Assembly (NCBI GenBank): GCA_038025085.1 | Contig: CM076142.1 | Coordinates: 5,245,501-5,309,500 of the forward strand | DNA length: 64,000 bases | DNA from: Tetragonia tetragonoides | Lineage: Eukaryota > Streptophyta > Magnoliopsida > Caryophyllales > Aizoaceae | Direction of reading: 5' to 3' | Shown: positions 1 to 11,785 of the stretch, in pieces | Layout of the letters: each line of letters starts with the position of its first letter | Numbering within the stretch: position 1 is the stretch's first letter | Notes under the pieces: generated by a model | What the model was told of the DNA's origin: nothing | What the model saw: only the letters and a program-made list of their open reading frames with translations | The model's database searches: none | Position numbers and translations under genes: made by a program

Positions 1-286
1 TGGCCTACCTTCTACCAACTTCTCCTTCTCCTCCAAAATTTGTTCTTGCTCACCCCCTTTTTATGCACTCCCCCTCCATTTCCAACTTCTAAGAAGTTGA
101 AATAAAGCTACAATTGGACTAGAAGGAGAAGTTACAAATTGTAGCTTCTCCTTCTCCTTCTCCTTCTACTTCTAGCTTTATTTCAAGCTCTAGAAGTTGG
201 AGGTGGAGGTGGGAGTGGATGGAAATGGGGTAAACAAGAACAAATTTGGGAGGAGAAGTTGAATTTGTGGGAGCTAGGCCAAACGG
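1..286. mobile_element. Long-inverted-repeat MITE in intron of IPT2-A
   Basis: The two ends are inverted copies. The start reads TGGCCTACCTTC then AACTTCTCCTTCTCCTCC, and the end, reverse-complemented, reads TGGCCTAGCTCCC then AACTTCTCCTCCC. The middle (about 100-200) is a second, tight inverted pair of CTTCTCC-rich sequence, so the whole piece can fold into one hairpin. No coding capacity is seen. The left boundary may lie outside the window, so no target-site duplication can be checked. It sits upstream of sequence homologous to IPT2-B intron 2, so it is probably an intronic insertion in IPT2-A. Confidence 0.6.
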
Positions 287-349
287 GCCCAAAATGCAAT
301 AAGCCGTTCTTGTGTTAAGCGTAAACGACCCAACTATTGTGCTTGATTT

Positions 350-637
350 GGGTCAGCTGCTCTCTATGTTTCTTACCCAATTATGGGCATGGTGCCGGTA
401 ATGTGCAGGAGAAGCCTAGTCTAGGAGGCAGTACGGCCGTAGGGGGAATCAAAATTGCTCTGGCAGACTGGCAGTAGTGTAAATAGGTTAATGGGTTCAA
501 ATGTGAACATAGATGGTACTTGTTCTATGGGTGCACCGGAGGTTGGTGTGGAGGGTGGTTTTTCTAATGGAGGTGTAGGGGTTGAGGATGTTAGCTGTGA
601 AGGGGATGATAGTCCTTATTTTGGGGACGAATTTTGC
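350..637. other. Extra sequence in IPT2-A intron, unrecognised
   Basis: This piece has no counterpart in the same intron of IPT2-B. It is less AT-rich than its surroundings and has a 60-codon open stretch with many G, V, E and D residues (GGFSNGGVGVEDVSCEGDD), which resembles the acidic N-terminal part of some plant transposase-like proteins. That is only a resemblance. I see no terminal repeats. Confidence 0.3.
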
Positions 638-774
638 AAACTTCACCATTTCGTACCTTTGAAAATCAGTCTTTCCTAGTTTTATTTTACTTGTCGTTAT
701 TTCTACTTTGTTTCCAGCTGGTGCATGATATGACTGTTCTCTTGTGTAACGTGACTTTTTGTTTGGACTTTCAG

Positions 775-3700
775 CTCATCAAGGACATATTATCTCGACA
801 TCACTTGCCTGTTATAGTTGGTGGAACTAATTTTTATATTCAGGTATCTTTCCTTGTTGATCTCTAAATTTCTGTCCCATGTCTTCAGATCTCCTTCCAC
901 AAGTTGTTGATGGTAGGTATTTCCTGTTCTATTTAGAGTTCACACATCAGTAATCTGATGCTTTTCTATGAGGATCTATCTTCCTCCTTGCTTTTTAAAT
1001 AAAATTGTAAGACTGGCCGGCACAACCTTTATAACATACTCCCTACCCTCTGTTTCATTCAGGCTCTTGTCAGCCCGTTCCTTCTTGATGATTCAGTGGA
1101 AGAGATGGATGTTTGCTGTTTAACTGATAGTTCAGGTAAGTGTTCCGTGTGATGGAGGAATGCTAATATTTCTTTCTCATGCTTATTTTCAATATTTATT
1201 GGTAATGCTTATTTAAGAGCCAATATCTCCACATATCCAAACAAGTGTGGACAGCTCTAGTGCTTGCTGGATTTTGACCTAAAGATTTTAAAAATCTCAG
1301 CTAACCGTCACGAGCATGAACTCGAAGCTGGGAATGATAGGGCCGGTTACAGCTATGACCATCTTAAAGCCTTAGATCCTGTGGCAGCAAACAGAATACA
1401 TCCAAATGACCATAGAAAGGTAAGCTTCTCAGTTGCTTTCTGCTTTATTATTAATCTTATTATTTTTGTACATGTGAGTTTCTTTAACATATTTGAGTTG
1501 CATGTGATTATTATTACTTATATTTTTGGCGATGCCAAACTCTTGTTTTTGAGGTCAGTAAAGAGGATGCCAAACCCTGCTTGGTAATGACCTGGAGTAG
1601 AAGTTAGTTCTAGGACGAGGGGGATCTGTGCCAACGCACAATTTAAGCATGGAGAGTAGTCACACACACACACCCCTTTTATCAAAAAAGAAAGAATGGG
1701 TGGAACCGTGGAAGAGCATCAATCTCTATCCATAAGGCAGGCGGCTGGAGAGAGCTCAAACTTGAGCTATCCTTGGCCGTCATTATGTCAATCATTATAT
1801 ACGTTCCCGAACTTCCGAAAGTTACATAAAACTCCCTCCGTTCACAAATAAGTTACTTAAATTGTTTTATGTGCTCGAACTTTGACCGTTAATTTCTCTC
1901 AAATATATAAAAGAGTAATATTATGAAGAACAAAGTGAATACTTTCATTGTATTATGTATTTATAGGTTTTGCTTATATAATTTGAGAGAAATTAACAAT
2001 CAAAGTTTGAGCACATAAAATAAAATGGTCACTTATAGGGAGTAGCGTTTAGTCACTTTTGAAGGAGGAACCTAGGTGATGGGTTGTCTTTGATTTAGGA
2101 CTGCATTGCAGATAGAGGTACCTTTTGGCTGGGCTTGATATATCAGGATTGAGAGCATACTTCTTTCCATAGATGTGTTTTCTGTGGCATCATTATGACC
2201 AATGCTCAATGATAGTAAATAATATTATATAAGCTGACTTGCTAATTGCTATCATCACAGCCTTTGTTACTGCATCCTATGTAGCAGTTTCCTAGCAAGT
2301 GGCTTTCGGTCCCCTAATTTGCTCCTAGGTCGATTATAGATGTAATTTGGACAGGGAAACTAATGTCGTAACAGCAATCACGTATGTGTGTTTGCGCGTG
2401 TGCTTGCCCATCTTATTTTTCTTCCTTTTCATTTTGGGGAAGGGGGTTAGGGGGGGCTAGGGGAGATCTCGAACACCATCTGTTCACAATTCTGATTTGG
2501 AGATCCCTAGACTCCCAAGAAATTGCTGCTTCACATGTATTTTATGCTACTTCTATGAATTAACTATACTGATCATCAATTGAATCTTGTTGAAAATTTT
2601 GCAGATTAGGCAATATCTAGAGTTATTTGCTCAGTCAGGAATTCTTCCCAGCGAACTCCTTCAGGGAAAAATGACAGAGGTTTGTGTTCACAATGACACT
2701 GAATTTAGGATTAAATTCTCCCTCAAAAAAAGGATTAAATTTGTGCATTTAGGAAATCTTCCTAACAAACCTTTCAAGGAAAATAATAGCGATTGTGTTC
2801 ATGATGACACTGCATTTAGGATCTTGTGATAATAAGGGACCGAATTGTCTATGTGGACAAGCACAGGGTTACCAAATTCTCTCATACCCCCAGCGAACTG
2901 CCAACTGTGAACTGTACTCCACGTACTGTTCGCAGTTCTCCAGCGTACTAGTACTCTCGATGAGGTGAACTACTAGTAGGCCAAAAGCAGTGGCCAGAAT
3001 TAGACTTATTTCATCCATGGTTTCAGCCAGGGAACATCTTTTAGTTTACTTTTTTACCAATCTGTACTATTTTTGCCTTTCATTCTTTATCCCTTCTTTT
3101 TATGTGACATAAATCCTCAAAAATTAGCCCATTTCAGATAAGCAAACTAGTCCTATGTAGTACCCCTAGCAAATGCAGTTCTCCACGAGGAGCGAACTGC
3201 GAATTCGTACTACGTTCTAGAACTGAGCGTATGGCGAATCTGGCAACCCTGGACAAGCATACTATTGTGTTTGGATCTTTCATTGTTTCTATATGGACAA
3301 GCATATTAATGTGTTCAGATCTTTCATTGTTTCATCAACTCTGTTATTAATTTTATTTTCTTCAATTTTTTCTTGCGTCTTAGTATCATCTGTGGAAGTA
3401 TTTAACTATCATTTGCAAACTGTTACACCAAAATCTCTGTCATGTGACAATGCATTGCATATCAGTGAGGATTTGTTTTCACTCAGGAAATTGCATTAGT
3501 GAGTAGAAACAGTGTTAGCAAACTCGGCACCTTCATTTGTTTTCTGTCTTCTTTTTTTCCTTAAATTTCTTCCTCTAGTCTGAATTGCTATTTCATTTTT
3601 ATGTGGCAGACAGAATTGGGGCCGTCTTGGTGGTAATTCAAGATACTGCTGCTGTTTTATCTGTGTCGATGCATCTCTTCCTGTACTAGACCGATTTGTG

Positions 3701-6215
3701 GATCAAAGAGTGGATCGGATGCTTGAGGGTGGTTTGCTTGATGAAGTCTATGACATTTACACCCTGAATGCAGATTACACACGGGGTTTGCGACAAGCAA
3801 TAGGCGTTAGGGAGTTTGAGGATTTCCTTCGTGCGTTTGTCTTTGATGCGAGGAAGGAGACTGCTTCTGAGGAATCAGCTTCACTGATCAATAGTGATGA
3901 TTGTTACAGACAGAATGTGAAGGATCTTATAAATTCATCTGCAGATATCCCAAACAAACGCCTATTGGGAGAAGCCATTGACAAACTCAAGGCAAACACT
4001 CGAAGACTTGTCCGTCGCCAAGTAAGCATTTTGCTATGTTATTTAATATCTCCCCCTGGTTGTCTTTCTGTGGAAATGTCATCCTGTTGTAAGGTTGCAT
4101 CCAAAATTTCTGTATAGTATATGACACAATGGGGTGGGGATGGTTAGGAACTTTGGGGTAAGCTTTATAACTGTAAGCTTGCAGCTTGATAACCTTTGTT
4201 TGCGATAGTCTTATCGGCTATCTTAAGTGGACAATTTTGTAAGTTATTTTCTTTCAAAGTTCATATACGGGTCTTCTAACTTGAGTCCTTTTTGATTATT
4301 GTAGCTGTAAAAAATTCTGATGTGCACACTGTTTGATTATTGTAGCTGCAATTTATTTTGGGACTATTTTACACCTCAAGTGGCTTCCTGAAAGATCTCT
4401 CTGACTTCTCTCAGATTCAGAATCAAAGAACAAAACATATTGGCTAAAACCAATTAATCTCAGAAAGTTGGAAACTTATGCTATAGAAAGCAAAGTAGAA
4501 AGGGAACTAAAATAACCTGCTTATTTTCTTGAAATAGTGGCAACACAGAAATACTAAGAGGTTTAGACTTGGGACACATGTATATATTGAGGGCAAAGAA
4601 TATTCATGAAACTTGCAGATAATTAGAACAAGGAGACGAGGGGCAATGGACTAATGGTGTTTGATACTTGGTGGGATGGATGGATGTCAATTATCATGCA
4701 TCTAAGGGTGCTTTTTGTCTGTCTGACAAAAAGTAACGGGCAGTATTAATGTAATAGGCATGTCAAGACTATAGGGGTACCATTTGAATTTTTTTAAAGA
4801 GAACTGTACACAATAGAAGACTCAAAAAATACAAGGTACCATGTAAACTTGTCCAATATTATGTTTTATGTTTTATGCTGTAAACTTTTAACTTGTTCTA
4901 GATCTCGTTTTGCATTGGCTTAGTCTTTGGTACAAGAAAAATTAGGAGTATTTTCCATTTATGAAATGATCCTGTTTTGGGAACTTAAAAGAAACTCAAG
5001 GAAGCCTCTTCTGTATATAACCAATAAGTTCTTCCATTTCGTAGACCTCTAAAATCCTGTTATTACCTCTTTCTTTCGACGTCACTTTTAGTTGTGAGAA
5101 TATCAGTGGTGAGTAATATCAAACTTGCGGACTTTCATAAACGGATGGCCAAAACTTAAATGAATTTATATTGTGTAAACTAAGTTTAGTGGCTTCTTTC
5201 TTTCTTTGGGTATTTACAAAAGTTAAAATATATCTAGGTTTGTGGGTGAAATTTTAATTTTGATTGTTTCTCTTAGCTTCGGAAACAGTCTCTCTTCTAG
5301 GCGACTAGTTAGGGGTAAGACTGCGTACATCTGGACCTCCCCAGACCCCGCCCTAGGCGGGACACTTACTGGGTTGTTGTATTGTTTCTCTTAGCGTTTC
5401 CGCATTTACGAATACCTTGAGAATTGGCGTCTCTGCGTTTTCCTCGTTTCTTTGTTTCTGTTTCCTTGTCTGAGTTAACTCGGAAAATAAATCTTTACCA
5501 CGTTAGCAGTAATTCACTCTTTCTGTGAATTACATGTTCAAATTTGTCACTCAGAAACATATATCTCAATGAAGCTAATTTTTGTTTTGCAGAAGAGAAG
5601 AATTAATCGATTGCAAACGTTATTTGGATGGAACATACATTATGTTCATTCTACAGAAGCATTGCTTGGTAAAGCTTTTCCACGCCTTTCTGTTTGTATC
5701 TTTCATTCTTGAAATTTCTGAGGAACAGCCCTTATTGAAGATTATTGTTCTTTTGTGCACAAAACACACTTGTTTCCGTTAATAAATCAAACTGCTTGAT
5801 TTTCAGGTAGTTCAGAAGACATATGGATTGCCAAAGTGGTTGAACCAGCTGCAAAAGTAATAAGTTCTTTTCTCATTTCTGGCGCCACCTCAGTTTTGGT
5901 TTCAGACGACGAAATCAATGATGTGGTCCAAAAACCTGATGGACGTGATTTGTGGACTCAATACACGTGCGAGGTCAAATTCACCATATTTCTTTCGCTA
6001 GAGGTCCCTGAAACTACTGAGTTTTCAGGGTTTTGACGTATTTTCTGTTTTTCTCTCTATCTTTCTAGGCATGTGGAAACAGGGTTCTCCGGGGAGGCCA
6101 TGAATGGGAGCAACACAAACAAGGCCGTGGTCATCGGAAACGAATAGCAAAGCTAAAAAAGCAGCATAGTTCTTTCTCTACTTACCTACACAGCCCTCAG
6201 GGGGTCACATCTTAA
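775..6215 (+). CDS. IPT2: tRNA dimethylallyltransferase (IPT2 type), 5' exons outside the window
   Basis: By family this enzyme transfers a dimethylallyl group to A37 of tRNAs that read UNN codons, a source of cis-zeatin-type cytokinin. Visible exons, all in phase, are 775-843, 1063-1135, 1301-1419, 2605-2679, 3614-4021, 5593-5668, 5807-5973 and 6069-6215. All introns have GT-AG ends. Recognisable pieces are LPVIVGGTNFYIQ (substrate region), DPVAANRIHPNDHRK, ADYTRGLRQAIGVREFE, and a C-terminal zinc finger CEACGNRV...HEWEQHKQGRGH of the C-x2-C / H-x5-H type seen in eukaryotic cytosolic enzymes. The protein ends LHSPQGVTS. The first two exons (P-loop and DSMQVY region, present in IPT2-B at 30826-31252) are not in the window. 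The block-B match upstream of 775 is intron, so they are expected further left. No internal stop or frameshift is seen, so the gene could be functional if the missing exons exist. Confidence 0.88.
1832..2044. mobile_element. Stowaway-like MITE, shared by both IPT2 copies
   Basis: The left end reads ACTCCCTCCGTTCACAAATAAG and the right end, reverse-complemented, reads ACTCCCTATAAGTGACC. The interior inverted pair GTGCTCGAACTTTGACCGTTAA / TTAACAATCAAAGTTTGAGCAC brackets an AT-rich centre. CTCCCTCCGT is the classic Stowaway (Tc1/mariner) terminus. Confidence 0.7.
2864..3251. mobile_element. Non-autonomous hAT element in IPT2-A intron
   Basis: The ends are CAGGGTTACCAAATTCTC and, reverse-complemented, CAGGGTTGCCAGATTCGC. 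They are flanked by an 8-bp direct repeat GACAAGCA at 2856-2863 and 3252-3259. CAGGG termini with an 8-bp target duplication are the hAT signature. The same intron of IPT2-B (about 34411-34420) has a single similar AAAAGCA site with no insertion. Nothing coding is seen inside. Confidence 0.85.
5278..5380 (+). mobile_element. Au-like SINE, 5'-truncated, in IPT2-A intron
   Basis: The insert contains GGTAAGACTGCGTACAT, CCCCAGACCCCGCCC and a tail ACTGGGTTGTTGTATT, the typical 3' half of Au-type plant SINEs. It is flanked by a perfect 15-bp duplication ATTGTTTCTCTTAGC at 5263-5277 and 5381-5395. IPT2-B has the uninterrupted site at about 35823-35840. Confidence 0.85.
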
Positions 6216-6990
6216 GATCAATTGTGTTACTCCACTGGAACAGGTTCAGTCTATCTTTCTCACGCCGCGTGCTCTTGCTCACTTTTCGATATCTCTGTCA
6301 AGATTCTATTCCTAAGCAAGTTTATCTGTGGCCCTACTAACTAATGGTTGGGTTGCTAAGAAAAGATGGTGTGAACTTAGCGCGATTTTTCTTCCTCGTG
6401 TACCTTGTGTACCACTAGAATGTCATAGATTATGCTTTGTGAATTGATTTTACATAATCTGGGTGCCACTTCGTGACACACGATGTACGGATGAAATTGA
6501 TAGTGACTTATTTATTGGCGACTTGGCGTGTGAAGCCACAGGTTCTGCTCTAAATTTTCTCTCTTTCTAGAGATCTTGACGTGCTATCTGATTATGATAT
6601 CTTTTATCCACACTTGGTAAGTTGTGCATGTTATTTTTGGTAAGGAAATTAAGTTGTTTTATGATATTTTATTTTTTAAGTTGAAATTTAATTGTCCGAG
6701 TCCCAATGCACAATCATATTTTTATATTTTACATTATATCGGTAGACTACCTATTAGGTAGATCAAACATTATTCGGAAATTTTCACCCTATGTTGACCA
6801 GTGAAGTGTGCGTTGCGCGCTTCAATGTCACCAGAGAATGCTTTGTGAATTGTTTTAAACTGGTAAATTATTGGGATCGTTGTGTCTAGACTTGGATTCG
6901 AAACTTGTGTTATTGGTTTCGCATCATATGTACTACCAAATATTTTATAAAATGAAAAAGATGTGTAAAAAAATATATGATTAATGGTGC
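6216..6990. other. 3' flank of IPT2-A, no gene seen
   Basis: This is probable 3' untranslated region and downstream intergenic DNA, conserved with 36780-37560 in block B. No open reading frame of note. Confidence 0.5.
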
Positions 6991-7020
6991 ATTCACGAAA
7001 TTAGAGGCATTTTCTGACAG

Positions 7021-7352
7021 CATTGGACGCGTCCACATAAACGAGCCATTTAAAATTAAAATTTTAAAATAATGTATAATAACAATAATAAACCATAAAT
7101 AGAAGTTTGGAAAGTGAGAATATTAAAGTTATAGCAGTAAATCATTGGAGATAACGAAATGTTAAGCATCGTATAACTTTTGTTTCACGCTTAACAAATT
7201 CAAAAATCTTACACCAATAGAAAGAGCGCGGAAGACACTTTAAAATAAGACCCGTTTGTCATATATCTTATGCATTGACATTTCACAGGAGCATAAAAAG
7301 CATCATCTAAGTAAAATAATATAAAGGAAAATTTAAAATATACAATATCTAG
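7021..7352 (+). repeat. Direct repeat copy 1 (about 330 bp)
   Basis: Nearly the same sequence recurs at 7834-8163 in the same orientation. Shared landmarks in order are ATTGGACGCGTC, AACAATAATAAACCATAAAT, AGTTATAGCAGTAAATCATTG, CTTACACCAATAGAAAGAGC and AAAATATACAATATCT. It is noncoding. It lies in a part of block A (about 7.0-10.9 kb) with no counterpart in block B. Confidence 0.85.
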
Positions 7353-7833
7353 GGAATTAGTATAGGAATACAGCTCCACTTCTCTCTTTTTTTTCTCCTG
7401 TTTTTTATAGAAATATTTCTCCTTTCGAATAATTACAAAACGAATAAGTTTGAGCCAATAGAGGACATGGGTGAGCAAATAATATGAGTCTTGGAGGTAA
7501 AGGATGAGCATTATAAATTTTTATATACTCCCAGCTCCACGGAGCTTCGTAGAGCTGGGATAGCCGGGTGAAGTCCACGGGCAGGAGAGAGAGAGAGAAT
7601 GGGTAGAAGAGAGAAAATGGGTGAAGGAGAGAGATAAGGGGAAGGACTCCATATTGCTAGATGGAGGTGGGACTATGATTGAGCAACTGGATGAGCATGT
7701 CCCACGTAGATATCATAGTACTACGCTATTGATGTCAAACATGTATGTTCACACGGGTTGATGGATTTGTTGAATTTAGTTACTCTCTCTATTTCTTACC
7801 CTCTTCTATTTAGACGCATCTGATATTGGACGC

Positions 7834-8163
7834 GTCTACTAATCATGCCATATATGCAAGCTTTTTAAATTAACTTATTAAAATAAAATATAATGACAAT
7901 AATAAACCATAAATAGAAGTTTGGAAAGTGTGAATATTAAAGTTATAGCAGTAAATCATTGTAGATAACAAAATGCTAAGCAACGTATAACTTTTGTTTC
8001 ACGCTTCAAAAATTCAAAAATCTTACACCAATAGAAAGAGCGCAAAATGCACTTTAGAACAAGACCCGTGTATCATATATCTTATGCATTGCTATTTTAT
8101 AGGAGCATAAAAAGTGTCATCTAAGTGAAATAATAATAAAAGAAAATTCAAAATATACAATAT
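7834..8163 (+). repeat. Direct repeat copy 2 (about 330 bp)
   Basis: Second member of the pair described at 7021-7352, diverged by scattered substitutions and small indels. The copies lack clear TG...CA ends and I do not see a primer-binding site between them, so a retrotransposon origin is not shown. Confidence 0.85.
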
Positions 8164-8897
8164 CTTATTTAAAATATGTCATCCAAACAATGCCCTTAAT
8201 ATTAAATAATTAAAAATTATAATATCTAAGGAATTTATAGTTAATGCATTAGAAGTTTTAGAATTTTCTTATATTTAACCAAAAGGGAAGTAGGAATTAA
8301 TGAAACATAGAAAATTTGTCAAAAGCAAATATTGTCGACTTCCATCTACTGTGATTACGACAAATTCTTTACTTTACGTTTACTACAGCAAATAGATTTT
8401 CTTAACTTTGATATATGATTGATGTTTTTTTTTTACTGCTAAAAGGTAACACATTTCATTTAAACTGCAGCTTTGAGTATTAAGATCAAAAAAGAAATTA
8501 ACCTTCCATAAAGTCCTATAGGAAGATTTGTACCAATCAATCAACATATTATAACTTATTAGATAATAGATAAGGTTTTTGATAAGGATATAAGACTTAT
8601 ATAATATTAAATCATATACTGACATATCAGGAAATATATACAAGTCGGGCCATAATACTAGATGTTACATTGCTACTGATTTGCAGACTTGAGGGTATCA
8701 CTTTTACTTTGTACTTTGTAATATTATCAATTCATTATTGAAGTGTTCAAATATGTAGCTTTTGTTCTTTGTTGTGTTAGTTCAACCAATAATATATAAT
8801 GATTTTTTCTGTGTGGTATATAAAGATTATTTAGTATCAAATTATATATCAACTTTACAAATGATTTTTGTAGAGTTGAAATGACTCTTTGGGGGAA
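8164..8897. other. AT-rich intergenic DNA, no gene seen
   Basis: No conserved coding pattern on either strand. The open frames here are short and encode only low-complexity residues. Confidence 0.5.
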
Positions 8898-8900
8898 TTA

Positions 8901-9148
8901 GGGTGTCGTTTGTTAGAGCTGAACTTACCAAAATTGAACTGAACTGAATCTAACATTACTAAATTGGAAATTACTGAAACTGAATTGGACACAAGTGAAC
9001 TGAATTAAATACAACTTGATATGTGAGACAAAAAAATATAATTCTGAACTCAGCATCACTGAACTGAACTGAACATCGTTTCTGAATTTGAAATCACTGA
9101 ATTGACACTTGAACTGAACTGACCATATAAGTTCTAACAAACACACCC
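8901..9148. mobile_element. MITE, GAACTGAACTGA family, copy 1
   Basis: The terminal inverted repeats are GGGTGTCGTTTGTTAGA and, reverse-complemented from the right end, GGGTGTGTTTGTTAGAA. A TTA duplication lies at 8898-8900 and 9149-9151, as expected for PIF/Harbinger-type MITEs. The interior is a run of imperfect GAACTGAACTGAA motifs around a central TGTGAGACAAAAA segment that is shared by the other copies. Confidence 0.75.
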
Positions 9149-9151
9149 TTA

Positions 9152-11285
9152 ATATGATTCTATACATGAAGAACAACTAATAATGATAAAATAGTCATAT
9201 GAATACCTCGCTTGGAAAACATGAATGTTAACAGGTTAAATTTAGATTGTCCGGATCATACTCTCCCTCCTAATTGTTTATCAACCCCCCCTCCTAAACC
9301 TCAACACAAATTCACATTCAGCATGTATTGATGTCATACCCACGCCTCTTCATTCTAGAATTGATCATTTCTTCCTTACTTTACATGTAGAGTCAATGCC
9401 TTAGAGATTACGTTTTTTTGTTCCATTCAGCTCACATTTCAATTTTTTTTAATGGGAATTTGTCAATTTTAATGATAGATGAAACAATATCTACTACCCT
9501 TAACACAATAGGAAACAAAATCTTCTTTTCAACATCTAGAATCACATTGCACCATCACACTCCCCCCCCCCCAAAAAAAAAGATAAATAATGCTACTGAT
9601 AAACGAAAAATTTTGGGATGTTATTTCTTTAATTTCAAAATTTGGCTATAAAATTTATAATATAGACAATTAACAATGGTCAATCAGAAAATCAACCAAC
9701 GAATATTACAAAAGAAATATTATGTTCATCTAAAAGGTATTTTGAGTTTGTATGGCACGGTAAAAGTATTTAAAAGATATATTTTTAATTGAAATTGGAG
9801 ATAGAAGTTACAATTGTCCATTGTGCCCCATGTAGATATAATGCATAATAATATTATTATACGGCATTAATGATATTAAAATAATTATATTAATGATGTT
9901 TATTTATACATTACGAATTTTTTTTCATAACCAATAGTTATACTTATGATTTTCGATCGATATGATCAATGACTTTGTGGCCGCATCCGACGTGTACGCC
10001 TTATCGAATCATCTAAGATTAAAATTAAAAGTGTCACCTATGCGAGCCACTAAGCTAAATAAATAACAAAAATATAATTAAGAATATAATATCAGGTGAG
10101 AAGAATAAGTTATAATTATAAGATATAAATTTAAGGAGGTTTTTTATGGCATTATAAGTTGTAATATCAAGTATTTAGTAGTTTTTCAGGTGAAAAGAAC
10201 AAACCCCAATGTCCTGTTCTTTTCAACGAAATGGTGTAAAACAACACGAAATTGAACGAAATAAAATGACACGAAAGATGACGGAACAAAATGACATAAT
10301 GGATAAAAAATGTGAGAAAAATAAAGTACAAAATGAGATGAAGTGCAAATTGAAATGGAATGGTTCATATTAGCTTTGCATATATGCAACACTAATTGAT
10401 TCCACTAAATATTATATACAAGTATAATACTAATAGCACATATATAATACAATTTATGTCATCCTTACAAATTATTTCAATATATGAGTTTGACTACTTA
10501 GCCTCCCCAAGCATGTAAGGCGCCAAACATGTAAAGTTCACAAATAATTGAAGTTTAGGATGATAAAAAGTGTTTGACTTATAAGTTCTAAATCTTTAAT
10601 AGAGTTTGATTGTCCATAGAGCATCACGTAAGAGGAAAAATTACTTAAAAAGTTTTATTAAAAAATAGACAAATACATTAGAAAACCAAAGAGATTGTCG
10701 AAATTTTCTTTTTCTTTCTATTGGTGCATATATGCATACCACTGAAGATATTGAATGTAAACTTTTTCCTGAACCTTGCAATGCACAAGATTACTTTTAT
10801 GTCCAACACGAATCCAAATTACCAAAGTGAAATTGCCAATATATTTCAATCCTCGATATCATTTTACTAATATCATACGAGTGTATTTATTTCAAAATAT
10901 TAACACCTAACTGTACAACGCACGGACTTCATATCTAATACTGTATATTAGCTCATCTTTTCTGACTTCTTCGTCGCTCTTATTTGTTTTTATCAAGTAG
11001 AGAACAATATAATATTACATAATAAATGTAAGCTGTTTAAAAATGAGCAAAATACAAGATTATTATTTACTAAATGTGTAGTACGGTAATTTTAGCCAGG
11101 TGTTTTCTTTCAAAAAAATTATTGGTAGGTGTTATGTCAAGAAGGGATGATGGGATAAAGTGTAAATGGCTGCTATGGTCACAATCTTTTTAAAGTAAGG
11201 GAACAAAATTTGTAGCATTTTGACCATAACAACTTTGTTGATTCATCTTTGAAAAAGAGCAATTATAAAGAGCAAGTGAATCCAA
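9152..11285. other. AT-rich intergenic DNA, no gene seen
   Basis: No gene recognised. About 10190-10390 is rich in AACGAAATG/GGAACAAAATG motifs resembling those in the hairpin at 24090-24430. Near 10917-10940 the sequence GTACAACGCACGGACTTC followed by ATATCTAAT looks like a Helitron 3' terminus (CTAA before T), and homology with block B resumes just after it (about 38585). The 7.0-10.94 kb stretch may therefore include a large Helitron, but I find no 5' end. Confidence 0.35.
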
Positions 11286-11461
11286 GATGTGGTTGACTCA
11301 TTGGTAAATAAGTTATAATTTGTACACCAAGTCATGGATTAAAACTTTTTAGGGAGCACTTACATGAATTAATTCATATAATATCAGAAGTCGTGCGTTA
11401 GGAAGTGCCCGTTAGGCACGCCCAAAGAAAAAAGAAATTCTTTACCAAACCCCAAAAAAAA
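11286..11461 (+). mobile_element. tRNA-derived SINE
   Basis: The head has an A-box-like TTGACTCATTGGTAAATAAG and a degraded B box (GTCATGGATTAAAACTTT). The body has GAATTAATTCATATAATATC and GTCGTGCGTTAGGAAGTG, and the end is ACCAAACCCCAAAAAAAA. It is clearly the same family as the copy at 16583-16766. A target duplication is not convincing. Confidence 0.65.
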
Positions 11462-11785
11462 TGCAAGTTAGTTAAACGTATATTCATGATATTTACTAGT
11501 TTTTCATGAAAACCAAATAAATTAAAATAATGATGATTATAACTAGATGCAGTGAGTATATTTTCTAATTGGGGAGAAAATGTTTGGAAGCTATTATAAC
11601 CCAAAAAAAATAAAATGTTACTCCACAATCTATGAGGATATCATTGTAAATATTTACCATTTATATAAATATATTAAAGCGATTTTCCACCCCATTCGCC
11701 AAGTACATTTTTGTTAATGACCCGATGAGCATATTTTTTTATTTTTTTTGGTGAGAACGCGATGAGCATATTAATCAATATATAT

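Larger units (their letters stand above)
300..6990 (+). repeat. Segmental duplication block A, IPT2 part
   Basis: This stretch is collinear with 31740-37560. It starts with a shared GCGTTCTTGTGTTAAGCG-like stretch (about 305 and 31749) and runs through all IPT2 exons, introns and about 0.8 kb of 3' flank, ending near the shared TTAATGGTGCATTCA. Both copies carry the same intronic Stowaway-like MITE, so that insertion predates the duplication. Private indels separate the copies: extra sequence at about 350-637, a hAT element at 2864-3251 and a SINE at 5278-5380 here, and a SINE plus an exon loss in block B. Confidence 0.9.

Noticed and set aside
7021..8163. LTR retrotransposon with 330-bp LTRs
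   Set aside because: No TG...CA ends, primer-binding site, polypurine tract or coding region between the copies.
8925..9176. 83-codon minus-strand open frame with QFS repeats
   Set aside because: Translation of the same MITE family, not a protein repeat.
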